A stretch of 7,716 nucleotides of DNA from an uncultured Selenomonas sp. (GTDB lineage Bacteria; Bacillota; Negativicutes; Selenomonadales; Selenomonadaceae): the NCBI GenBank assembly GCA_947097535.1, contig CAMURM010000063.1, positions 1 through 7,716 of the forward strand. The letters run 5' to 3'. Position 1 is the first letter of the stretch, and every line of letters starts with the position of its first letter. This document shows positions 1 through 6,490 of the stretch, piece by piece. The notes beneath the pieces are model-generated. The model was not told the origin of the DNA. It did no database searches and worked only from the letters and a program-made list of their open reading frames with translations. A program made the position numbers and the translations under genes.

Positions 1-1592
1 TTGACGTCGAGATAGGAGTAGCGGCGCTCCGTGGTGTAATACTCAGTATGCGAAGAACTCCATGAGAAGGGATTGTACCATTTGGAATCACTCACCTTGC
101 GTGCGTGCTCTTCGACCTCGACGCCCGTCTTGGTGGAAAGGGAAGAGTATGTGCGGCTGTCCTCGCGCAATTTGCGAAGAACATCTATTTTCGCTTGCTC
201 GATCTTGCTCGTGATCGTGCCAAAATGTTCTTCCAGACGTGCTTGGGTTTCGTGGATCTTCTGCTCCATCTGACGACGCTCGTGCTCGATGGAAGCGCCG
301 TCGCCCGTTTCGAGGACGCTGATGCGCCGTGCCGTTTCTTTTTTCTCATCCGCGATGAGCTTTTGCAGGGATTCTTTCGCACGCGGGACGAACCCCTCGA
401 CTTTTTTGAGCAGCGTCTGATCTTTTTCGGCGATGCAGACAGCAAGCTCGTCGAGAATGGGCGCGAGGTCGCCGATCTCCGCGAGATTCTCGGCGAAGTC
501 GCCGTACTCGTCGAGAGCGTCGGCACGCTTCTGCTCGGCATCTGTGTAGTCGGAAGGGCTTTTGCCGATCATATTGTGCAGAAAAGAGGAGAGGAAGAGG
601 GGCTGCGTGCAGCTTTGGAACAGCTCGGCGCATCTTGCATTGCCCGCTTCGGCAAGGTGCTGCGCTTCTGTGCGGAAGATTTTTTTCGCTTGTCGGCGCA
701 GCCGTTCTTTCGTATCCTGCACCGCTTGTGCGAGACTGTCCATGTCATAGATGACATCCATCAGAGCATCGTCGAAGCGGCTCACGAGAAGGATGAGACG
801 TGCGACGCCCTTTTGCGGTAGCTGATTTTTGAGCAGGCCAACGTCGTTTTCATCGAGGAATTGGGATGCCTGACTCAAGAAGAACACCACGTCGCAGTCG
901 GCGAGGAACTCGCGCGTCCTCTGCGTGCGCGAGACGACGGGATCGTTCATGCCCGGCGTGTCGACGATGGAGATGCCCGCGAGATTCGGGTTGCTTTGAT
1001 AGAGCGTCACGCACTTGACGAGGGGCGTGCAGCTGCCGTCTGCACCTGTGTATTGGTTGAGTGCGGCGGCGAGCTCTTCGTCGGAGCTGAACGTATGCTC
1101 GATCGTGCCTTGCGCGAGGATGTCGTTCACCGCGATGCCGCTCTGACGCGTGGCTTCGACAAGCTCCCTCGCCATGCGTGCGTCTTCCGTGGCCGCGCCC
1201 GAGTGCGCGGCGTGCTCCATCTTCGCCCATTCTTTGGGCGTGTAGAACTCGACGGCGAGCGCGTTCTGCTCGGCGTATTCGATCTTCGTGAGACTCGCCG
1301 TCTTCGGCGTGAATGCCTGCGGCAGCACATGATGGCCGTCGAAGATGACCGTGTTCAAAAAGGTGGATTTGCCCGCTTTGACGCGGCCGATGACGGCGAT
1401 GTTGAGCTTGCGCTCCGCGGAGGAGAAGTCGTGCCACTGGCGGCGCAGCTCGTCCTGCAGTGCCTGCACGGTGAGTGCCGCATCGTGCGAGTGCGGCTCA
1501 AGAGCGCGGATGACGGCAGGGAATTCTGCGTTGAGCAGCGATTCGATGCGCCTTTCCTGCGCTTTGACGGCGTTGAATTGGATGATGGACAT
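1..1592 (-). CDS. Dynamin-like GTPase, third of the operon; C-terminus beyond window
   Basis: The frame is open from ATG at 1592 to the left edge, giving 530 residues without a stop; the C-terminus is missing. GTPase motifs in order: G1 P-loop GRVKAGKST at residues 69-77; a G2-like threonine stretch (TPKTASLT, 95-102); G3 DTPG at 211-214 followed by MNDP; and a divergent G4 in LVSRFDD, where SRFD (271-274) replaces T/NKxD but keeps the Asp. About 60 helical residues precede the G domain, as in bacterial dynamins. Residues 340-500 are charged, Lys/Glu-rich and probably form the helical stalk. An aromatic Trp/Tyr-rich segment (WYNPFSW, then YYTTERRYSYLDV) closes the visible part. No membrane segment is visible. 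The start is fixed by AAGGAGG 5 nt upstream and lies 13 nt after the preceding gene's stop, so the two are co-transcribed. Family-level assignment is firm; substrate and partner are unknown. Confidence 0.9.
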   Translation of the reverse strand, partial: MSIIQFNAVKAQERRIESLLNAEFPAVIRALEPHSHDAALTVQALQDELRRQWHDFSSAERKLNIAVIGRVKAGKSTFLNTVIFDGHHVLPQAFTPKTASLTKIEYAEQNALAVEFYTPKEWAKMEHAAHSGAATEDARMARELVEATRQSGIAVNDILAQGTIEHTFSSDEELAAALNQYTGADGSCTPLVKCVTLYQSNPNLAGISIVDTPGMNDPVVSRTQRTREFLADCDVVFFLSQASQFLDENDVGLLKNQLPQKGVARLILLVSRFDDALMDVIYDMDSLAQAVQDTKERLRRQAKKIFRTEAQHLAEAGNARCAELFQSCTQPLFLSSFLHNMIGKSPSDYTDAEQKRADALDEYGDFAENLAEIGDLAPILDELAVCIAEKDQTLLKKVEGFVPRAKESLQKLIADEKKETARRISVLETGDGASIEHERRQMEQKIHETQARLEEHFGTITSKIEQAKIDVLRKLREDSRTYSSLSTKTGVEVEEHARKVSDSKWYNPFSWSSSHTEYYTTERRYSYLDV

Positions 1593-1597
1593 GTGGG

Positions 1598-1604
1598 CCT
1601 CCTT
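1598..1604 (-). promoter_or_regulatory. Ribosome binding site of the third dynamin gene
   Basis: The minus strand reads AAGGAGG, a perfect Shine-Dalgarno, 5 nt before the ATG at 1592. It sits in the 13-nt gap after the upstream gene's TGA. It fixes the start and shows that translation need not depend on coupling. Confidence 0.85.
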
Positions 1605-1605
1605 G

Positions 1606-3039
1606 TCAATCGGCGGCAAGCTCTTCCTGCAGCAGGGCGAGCAGTTCTTCCTTATAGGCGGTGCCGCCGGGGTGTTTGTTGATGGCGAGGGGGACGTTTT
1701 GCAGTTCGCGCTGCATTTCGTGCAGGAGGCCGCTGTCGACGGTGAGACTGCGCTTCTTGAGGACGCTCTTTACGACGGCGGCGGCGTCCGTGCGGCGGTC
1801 TTCCAAGAGGTCGATCTCGCTCGGCTCGGGCAGGGCGATCCGGACTTCGTCGGCGACGCTTTTCAGCTCGGTGAAGAATTCGAGCTGCAGGGTCTTCAGC
1901 TCTTCTTTGGCTTCGGTCAGCGCTCGGATGTTTTCTTTCATCTCGCGGGCGAAGGCGGAGAGGCCTTCTTCGACCTCGGGCACGTCGCCGACGTGGGTGA
2001 GGGCGCGGTTCAGACCTGCGAGGCGGCGCTTTTCTTCGAGGATGGTTTCGTCGTAGTAGTTTTTGCATTGGGTGAAGAGTTTCTTGAACTGGTAGGCGAA
2101 GTCTGCCGTGCGCTTGCCTTCGTCGAGTTTTGTCAGATAGATCTCGATGGCTTCGCGGTCGCAGGCGGCGTGCTTGCCGCGTGCAGAGGTCAGCACGTCG
2201 GCGTAGCGGATGCCGTGCCGATCGAGCGTCTCACGCACGCCGTCCGCCATGCGGCGCAGGTCTTCGTCGGAGGGAGCTTTGTCCGCCTTCGTGATGATGA
2301 TGAGTTTCGGGATGTCTTTCGACAGGCTCTTGAGGAAGTTCACGTCGTCGGTGCTGATGGCTCCGGCGTCGGCGGGGATGCACCAGAGGATGTGGTCGCT
2401 GGCGTTCAGCTGGCTGCGTGCGATGGCGGCGTCGGTGCGTGCGGAGTAGGCAGCACTGTCGGGCTTCGAGTGGCCGGGCGTGTCGAGGAAGGCGATTCTC
2501 GCGTAGGGCTGGCGCGGCGTCTCGACGAAGACGCTGCGCAGCAGATGCCCGAGCGGCAGTTCGTCGGACTCGTCGTCCTCGCCGAAGCCGTGCGAGAGCG
2601 TGCGGATGTCCGCGACCTGCATGGCGACGCTCGCGCCGAAGAGGTTGACGGCGCGCGCCCGCTCGTCCGTGCCGTGCAGGACGTAGGCGGGCACGGAGGT
2701 CGTCGGCGTGACGGCGGTCGGCAAGAGGCGTGCGCCGCCGAGCAGCATGTTGAGGAAGGTCGACTTGCCGCTGCTGAACCCGCCGCCAAGCGCGACGACG
2801 GTCTTGCCGATCAGCGGGCGAAAGAGCAGGAAGTCGTAGAACTTGTCGTAGATATAGCAGAAGTCGAAGTAGAGCGCAGGGAAATCGGGCGGCGCGTTCT
2901 TCTCCAAGGCTTCGGGCAGACGCTCCTTGATCGTGCGCTCAAGCTCCTTGAGCTGTGCAGGCAAGACGCGCTCATCGCGCGTCGGCTCGACGATTTTCTT
3001 GAGCAGGGCGATTGGGTCGGTTGGGGTGAGGGTGGGCAT
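1606..3039 (-). CDS. Dynamin-like GTPase, second of the operon (477 aa, soluble)
   Basis: This is a dynamin/BDLP-superfamily GTPase. G1 P-loop GGGFSSGKST is at about residues 85-94; the G2 region TPTTSVP is at 111-117; G3 DTPGH is at 186-190; and a canonical G4 TKAD is at 250-253. Residues 1-80 are a helical N-terminal segment. Residues 300-477 are helical and charged and should form the stalk. No hydrophobic stretch long enough to insert in a membrane is visible, and the protein is short for the family, so it probably works with a membrane-anchored partner such as the 551-residue dynamin of this operon. The ATG is preceded by AAGGAG at 8 nt spacing. The gene follows the beta-helix gene after 56 nt and precedes the third dynamin by 13 nt. 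Its N-terminal peptide IALLKK shares an exact 18-nt stretch with the small coiled-coil gene. GTPase fold is sure; biological role is inferred. Confidence 0.92.
   Translation of the reverse strand: MPTLTPTDPIALLKKIVEPTRDERVLPAQLKELERTIKERLPEALEKNAPPDFPALYFDFCYIYDKFYDFLLFRPLIGKTVVALGGGFSSGKSTFLNMLLGGARLLPTAVTPTTSVPAYVLHGTDERARAVNLFGASVAMQVADIRTLSHGFGEDDESDELPLGHLLRSVFVETPRQPYARIAFLDTPGHSKPDSAAYSARTDAAIARSQLNASDHILWCIPADAGAISTDDVNFLKSLSKDIPKLIIITKADKAPSDEDLRRMADGVRETLDRHGIRYADVLTSARGKHAACDREAIEIYLTKLDEGKRTADFAYQFKKLFTQCKNYYDETILEEKRRLAGLNRALTHVGDVPEVEEGLSAFAREMKENIRALTEAKEELKTLQLEFFTELKSVADEVRIALPEPSEIDLLEDRRTDAAAVVKSVLKKRSLTVDSGLLHEMQRELQNVPLAINKHPGGTAYKEELLALLQEELAAD
2996..3013. repeat. 18-nt direct repeat, copy in the 477-aa dynamin gene
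   Basis: The plus-strand text TTCTTGAGCAGGGCGATT occurs here and again, identically, at 4551-4568. Both copies lie near the 5' end of minus-strand genes, in the same reading frame, and encode IALLK followed by Lys here or Asn in the other copy. It may be a remnant of shared N-terminal ancestry or gene conversion, or a coincidence helped by codon bias. Confidence 0.6.
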
Positions 3040-3047
3040 GGAGGTGG

Positions 3048-3053
3048 CTCCTT
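3048..3053 (-). promoter_or_regulatory. Ribosome binding site of the 477-aa dynamin gene
   Basis: The minus strand reads AAGGAG inside an A-rich run, 8 nt before the ATG at 3039. It supports this start and lies in the 56-nt spacer after the beta-helix gene. No convincing promoter or terminator was seen in that spacer. Confidence 0.8.
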
Positions 3054-3095
3054 TTTGTGTGGGTATAAGGATTTATGGTTTTGAGTTAGGTTCTT

Positions 3096-4382
3096 CTAAA
3101 CTATATGTCTCCAACACGAGCAGTCAGTAAAGGTGTTGTTGGTTGCTGTCGATGGTTCTTTTATGTAAATCATGCACTTCGAAGTACTATACCCCGATTT
3201 TGCTTCACATTGCTTAAAGCAGCAATATTCGATTGCAGAAGTTTCTTCAGCATAAATTATGCTGCCGCCGCTACCGTTAAAATTTGCTTTACAATTTGTG
3301 AAGCAACACTGCCTGACGAACGCGTTTCTTACGAATACCATGTATTCATAATTAAATGGGGACTTATTGTTATCGCAATGGCATCGCATAAATGTCGAGT
3401 TTGTAATCGTACTATCGGATAGTTTGAGAAGTGCCGTTGGCTGCCCATAACAATCTGAGAAACTGCATCGCAGGATGGAGGTTTGCGAGATGCAGAATAG
3501 GTAGAAGTTATCGTCGTTATGGCAGCGTATAAATTCTGAGTCTGTAATGGTACCGACATTGAGGTTAATTAGGTTGCAAGAGCGAACCGAACAATCCAAG
3601 AAAATACAATGTGAAATTTCTGCATTGTATAAGGATAATCCACCTTTACTATAAACAATATTTTTGAACGTGCATTGTTTAAAGGAACTTGATTCTTGCA
3701 ACCATAGCTCTGTATTTCCCGCATTGCCACCTTTTTCATAGAAGGTGCAGCCAGTGAAATGAACTTCTGTCACTGAACTTGTTATCTCACTGTTTTCAAA
3801 GCTGCAGTCGCGGAAAGTTATTTTTCCTGCCTGCCATGTATCCAAATCCAGCTTGATATTGGTTTCTTCCACACCGACTATAACTAAATGTTGCGAGGTA
3901 ACAGCTTCGGGTTGTGCTAAATCATTCGTGACCGTCATTGCATCGGCGTGGAATAAGTAGCAGCAGCTTTCTCGTGCAGCAAGATATTCCATCTCAGTCA
4001 TCGCAGCAAGATATGCTTCTCGATCCTGCGCCAGGATGATTTTCGCCGCCTGTATCGTTTCACGAATAACAGCCTGCTCTGTTCCGAACAGCGCAAACAG
4101 CCCCGCGATATACGCAAGTATGGCAGAGTCATCTCCCTCGTGCAGCAGCGCGAGCAATATGCAATCCAGTACGAAAGCGTTCACAAGCGCATCGCGCTCA
4201 ATGCTGTCGACGGCTTCGATGAGTTTCGCGTCTGTCAGCGAGTAAGCGTCGGGCAGCAGGTCGCGCACATCGGCTTCATAGCCCGCGCCTGCCGCCGTGC
4301 GGTAGAGGTGACGCCACTGGGCTTGTGTCGCGTCGTCGGCGGTCAGCACGCTGACGAGCAGCAGAAAGTACAGCTCGGGCAT
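3096..4382 (-). CDS. TerB-like helical domain fused to Cys-rich beta-helix repeats
   Basis: This is a two-part protein of 428 residues. Residues 1-135 are helical and alanine/leucine-rich, with a core near 65-100 (DCILLALLHEGDD, then AYIAGLFALFG) that resembles TerB-type domains of stress-response systems; this match is by eye and moderate. Residues 180-425 carry about ten repeats of roughly 20-25 residues around a CxFxxC-like core, for example ITFRDCSF, AEISHCIFLDC, TSILRCSFSDC, AFVRQCCFTNC and STATNNTFTDC. This is the pattern of a right-handed parallel beta-helix, with about 21 cysteines in this half. No signal peptide is seen, so it is probably cytosolic despite the cysteines. The repeat half is much more AT-rich than the first half and the neighbouring genes. 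The ATG has no good ribosome binding site (AAGG lies about 21 nt away), and its start overlaps the upstream small gene out of frame by 40 nt. An in-frame TGA about 16 codons upstream excludes a longer start. Function is unknown. Confidence 0.8.
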   Translation of the reverse strand: MPELYFLLLVSVLTADDATQAQWRHLYRTAAGAGYEADVRDLLPDAYSLTDAKLIEAVDSIERDALVNAFVLDCILLALLHEGDDSAILAYIAGLFALFGTEQAVIRETIQAAKIILAQDREAYLAAMTEMEYLAARESCCYLFHADAMTVTNDLAQPEAVTSQHLVIVGVEETNIKLDLDTWQAGKITFRDCSFENSEITSSVTEVHFTGCTFYEKGGNAGNTELWLQESSSFKQCTFKNIVYSKGGLSLYNAEISHCIFLDCSVRSCNLINLNVGTITDSEFIRCHNDDNFYLFCISQTSILRCSFSDCYGQPTALLKLSDSTITNSTFMRCHCDNNKSPFNYEYMVFVRNAFVRQCCFTNCKANFNGSGGSIIYAEETSAIEYCCFKQCEAKSGYSTSKCMIYIKEPSTATNNTFTDCSCWRHIV

Positions 4383-4594
4383 CGTGCTGCGTGCGGCGGG
4401 TGGCCTTCGTAGGCTTGCTTTTCGCTCTCATAGCGCAGGCGCTCGAAGTCGGGTTGTGCGGCTTCATCGTGCTGCTTGTCAAGCGCCTGCACGATTGCAT
4501 CGATGCTCTCGGATGCCGTCTGCACGCGCTCCTGCAAGTCTTCGATGACATTCTTGAGCAGGGCGATTTGCTCTCTTGGCATTTTTTCGCTCAT
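4343..4594 (-). CDS. Small coiled-coil protein between dynamin and beta-helix genes
   Basis: This is a small protein of about 83 residues. The first 60 or so are charged and heptad-like (PREQIALLKNVIEDLQERV onward), fitting a short coiled coil. The last 12 or so (CPSCTFCCSSAC) are read from DNA that also encodes the start of the next gene in another frame, so they may not be a selected sequence. The ATG at 4594 follows AGGAGAGG at usable spacing. A GTG at 4603 would overlap the upstream gene's stop as GTGA, but sits only 2 nt from AGGAG, so ATG is preferred. The gene may be an adaptor for the dynamins, or it may be the N-terminal piece of the beta-helix protein, joined by a -1 frameshift or split by mutation. 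Family not recognised. Confidence 0.6.
   Translation of the reverse strand: MSEKMPREQIALLKNVIEDLQERVQTASESIDAIVQALDKQHDEAAQPDFERLRYESEKQAYEGHPPHAARCPSCTFCCSSAC
4551..4568. repeat. 18-nt direct repeat, copy in the small coiled-coil gene
   Basis: This stretch is identical to 2996-3013 and in the same coding frame. It encodes the IALLK peptide near the N-terminus of the small protein (IALLKNVIEDLQER), comparable to IALLKKIVEPTRDE in the 477-residue dynamin. Confidence 0.6.
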
Positions 4595-4599
4595 GGTCT

Positions 4600-6255
4600 T
4601 CACCTCTCCTGTATGCTCTGTACGGCTGCAAGGTCTTCCTTCATCTCGGCGAGACGCGCTTCGCGCTCGGCGGCGGCTTTTTCGCGGGCTTCCCGCAGGT
4701 CGGCGAGCGCCTTTTCCTGCACGGCGATGCGGCTCTCGGCTTCGGCTTCGATCATGGCGTCGATCTCTTTCATCTGCGCCGTGATGGCGCTGCGGATAGC
4801 GGCTTCGGTCTTTGTCACGACTTCGGGGATGATCTCGCCTTGGAGCTTTTGACGCACGAGCTGCAGGCGGTCGTTCTGCTGCTTTTTGAGGAAGCCCAGC
4901 TCGATGAGCAGGCCGGCGGCGAGGGCGATGACGGCGCCGATCGGGCCGGTGACGACAGCGCCGATGATGGAGAGGATCAGGGGCAGCGACTTCTTGAGGA
5001 CTTCCTTCGTCATGGCGTCCATGCCCATCTGCTCGGGACTCAGCTGCGGCATCTGCGCCGCTATGTCGATCTGCACGACGTCGGCGATTCTTTGCAGGTA
5101 GCGGTGCAGGCGCGGCTCGAAGTCGCTCTTGAGACCTGCGAGCGCCGCCTGGCGCACGAGGGCGTTGACCTTGGCGGAGATGCTGGAGCCGTTCATCATC
5201 AGGCGCTCCAAGTCGCCCGACGCGCCTTGAAGCGCGGCTTCGACGCTGCCGCCGATGTTCATGGCGCTCTCGTCGATCTGGCGCACGAAGGCGGATTTTT
5301 CCTTTTCCAAACTGCTTTTCAAGCGCTCAAGCTGGCGGCGGCAGGCTTCTTCTTCGGCGGCAAGCTCGTCGGGAGCGAGGTCGGCTTTCTTGATGGAGGC
5401 GGCGAGGTACGCTTCTGTGCGTGCGGCTTCCTTCTTGATGCGCATGCGCGTCGTGCGCTCGAAGATCGTCTCGCTCTCGGCTTCGATCTCTTGCAGGATT
5501 TCATGGAACGCCGTGACGTCGACGTTCTTGCCTTTCGCTGTCGTCGTGACGAGGGCGGCGTCCGCTATGCCGAGATACTTCGCTGCGTCGCTTTGGATCT
5601 GCGCCTTGGCTGCGGCAAGCTGCTCCGCCGTGACCTTGTTCGCTTTTGTGAGGACGAGGTAGACGGGCATTTCGTGCAGCTTCAGCTCCTGCAGGAAGCG
5701 CACGATGCTGTCGGCGATCAGCGGCTCGGAGGCTTCGAAGGTGATGATGTAGGCATGGCTCTTCGGCAGGTAGTCGTCGATGGCGCGGTTGTGCATCTCA
5801 ATGCCGGAGTCGAAGCCCGGCATGTCGACGATCTTGACGGCGGCGATGTCCCTGAGCGCGTCGTTAGGGAGGCTCAGCTCGATGCTGTGCAGGCTCTCGC
5901 TGCGATATTCTTCGGAGGTGAAGGATTCGAGCGTGATTTCTTCCTGCGTGCCGTCTTTTCGATGGAGGATGATGCGCTCTTCGCTGCCGTAGCGGATTTC
6001 CGTCGGCACGGCGGTCTCGGGCGTGATCTGCGTGTGCAGGTAGTCTTTGCCGAGGCGGCTCTTGCCGAGAAGCGCGTTGAGCAGGGAACTTTTGCCCGCG
6101 CTGAATTTGCCGACGACGGGCGTCACGACATGGAACTCGTCGAGCGTGGCAGCGGCGCGGCGCAAGTCGTCCTCTGCGATGCCGTATTTCTCTTCGAGTG
6201 CGAGGACGGCTTCCAGATCAAGGCGGCAGTTTTCGTAAAGCTTCGTTCGCTTCAT
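4600..6255 (-). CDS. Dynamin-like GTPase with hydrophobic hairpin, first gene of operon (551 aa)
   Basis: This is a bacterial dynamin-like protein. A helical N-terminus precedes the G domain. G1 GKFSAGKSS is at residues 49-57; G2 TPETAVPTE is at 78-86; G3 DMPGFDSG is at 144-151; and G4 reads TKAN at 203-206, with Asn where Asp normally selects guanine. Residues 265-420 are helical stalk. Residues 424-456 form a strongly hydrophobic hairpin with a central Gly-Pro turn (SIIGAVVTGPIGAV), the kind of paddle that inserts in a membrane in bacterial dynamins. A charged Glu/Lys/Arg/Ala coiled coil follows to the C-terminus. The ATG is preceded by AAGGAG at 10 nt. The stop meets the start of the small gene, so this heads the operon. 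It is probably the membrane-attached subunit, with the two other dynamins as partners; that arrangement is inferred. Confidence 0.93.
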   Translation of the reverse strand: MKRTKLYENCRLDLEAVLALEEKYGIAEDDLRRAAATLDEFHVVTPVVGKFSAGKSSLLNALLGKSRLGKDYLHTQITPETAVPTEIRYGSEERIILHRKDGTQEEITLESFTSEEYRSESLHSIELSLPNDALRDIAAVKIVDMPGFDSGIEMHNRAIDDYLPKSHAYIITFEASEPLIADSIVRFLQELKLHEMPVYLVLTKANKVTAEQLAAAKAQIQSDAAKYLGIADAALVTTTAKGKNVDVTAFHEILQEIEAESETIFERTTRMRIKKEAARTEAYLAASIKKADLAPDELAAEEEACRRQLERLKSSLEKEKSAFVRQIDESAMNIGGSVEAALQGASGDLERLMMNGSSISAKVNALVRQAALAGLKSDFEPRLHRYLQRIADVVQIDIAAQMPQLSPEQMGMDAMTKEVLKKSLPLILSIIGAVVTGPIGAVIALAAGLLIELGFLKKQQNDRLQLVRQKLQGEIIPEVVTKTEAAIRSAITAQMKEIDAMIEAEAESRIAVQEKALADLREAREKAAAEREARLAEMKEDLAAVQSIQER

Positions 6256-6265
6256 GCTGTATCGT

Positions 6266-6271
6266 CTCCTT
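6266..6271 (-). promoter_or_regulatory. Ribosome binding site of the 551-aa dynamin gene
   Basis: The minus strand reads AAGGAG within AAAGGAGA, 10 nt upstream of the ATG at 6255. The spacing is slightly long, but the match is full. Confidence 0.8.
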
Positions 6272-6301
6272 TGTCAGCGGCGGTAGAAGGAATTTCGCAT
6301 A

Positions 6302-6329
6302 TAAATAGTATATCGGTGCGATGCCGCAA
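6302..6329 (-). promoter_or_regulatory. Possible operon promoter
   Basis: On the minus strand, TTGCGG (6329-6324) lies 16 nt before TATTTA (6307-6302), in a short AT-rich island about 50 nt upstream of the first dynamin's start. TATACT (6312-6307) is an alternative -10. Both are imperfect, but no better candidate lies between the palindromic element and the gene. Confidence 0.35.
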
Positions 6330-6336
6330 ATAGCTT

Positions 6337-6417
6337 AGGGAACCACGGATAAATTCAGCCACCCATCTTCACGCATCTGCGCAAATCCGGGCGGCTTCAT
6401 TTTATCAGCAGTTCCCT
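6337..6417. repeat. 81-bp imperfect palindrome, possible REP/MITE-type element
   Basis: The two arms are inverted copies: plus strand 6337-6364 begins AGGGAACCACGGATAAATTC, and the complement of 6389-6417 begins AGGGAACTGCTGATAAAATG. Aligning them by hand pairs 22 of 28 positions with one single-base bulge. The outer seven pairs and a six-base GATAAA core are perfect. The roughly 24 bp between the arms is not obviously paired. The element lies between divergent promoters, so a terminator role is unlikely. No flanking target duplication is obvious. It holds no open frame and would fit a small dispersed repeat. Confidence 0.65.
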
Positions 6418-6425
6418 TGCACCTC

Positions 6426-6456
6426 TTGACTTATAGTAAACTTTAAGCTATATAAT
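6426..6456 (+). promoter_or_regulatory. Sigma-70-type promoter of the phosphatase gene
   Basis: TTGACT (6426-6431) serves as the -35. The -10 is either TATATA at 6449-6454, with 17-nt spacing, or a perfect TATAAT at 6451-6456, with 19-nt spacing. Transcription would begin about 25 nt before the start codon. The -35 lies 8 nt from the end of the palindromic element. Confidence 0.7.
6432..6452. promoter_or_regulatory. Possible operator dyad inside the phosphatase promoter
   Basis: TATAG (6432-6436) and CTATA (6448-6452) form a perfect 5-bp inverted repeat separated by 11 bp. They fill the spacer between -35 and -10, a usual place for a repressor to bind. The arms are short and AT-only patterns recur by chance, so this is weak. 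Confidence 0.25.
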
Positions 6457-6478
6457 ACATACATACATCAGACGTTTC

Positions 6479-6484
6479 AAGGAG
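6479..6484 (+). promoter_or_regulatory. Ribosome binding site of the phosphatase gene
   Basis: AAGGAG stands 6 nt before the ATG at 6491. It is full-consensus at good spacing, and it decides this start, which also gives a complete Tat signal. Confidence 0.85.
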
Positions 6485-6490
6485 CAAACT

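Noticed and set aside
105..821. Open frame of 238 codons on the plus strand
   Set aside because: It is antisense to the third dynamin, which is open across this region to the left edge.
850..1437. Minus-strand open frame of 195 codons rich in Arg and His
   Set aside because: It is an off-frame reading of the third dynamin; the correct frame gives GRVKAGKST and DTPG.
1345..3084. Long open frame of 579 codons on the plus strand
   Set aside because: It is antisense to the second dynamin and part of the third, which carry all expected G motifs. It has no recognisable motif, and it arises from GC-rich third-position codon structure.
3040..3110. Internal promoter before the 477-residue dynamin (TATAGT and TTATAC on the minus strand)
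   Set aside because: No acceptable -35 at proper spacing; AT-rich sequence alone explains the matches.
4576..6333. Open frame of 585 codons on the plus strand
   Set aside because: It is fully antisense to the 551-residue dynamin with its P-loop, DMPG and membrane hairpin, has no ribosome binding site evidence, and is rich in Ala, Gly, Leu and Asp as expected of a mirror frame.
6457..6470. Short ACAT tandem repeat after the phosphatase promoter
   Set aside because: Three units of a simple tetranucleotide in an AT-rich leader; no support for a phase-variable switch.
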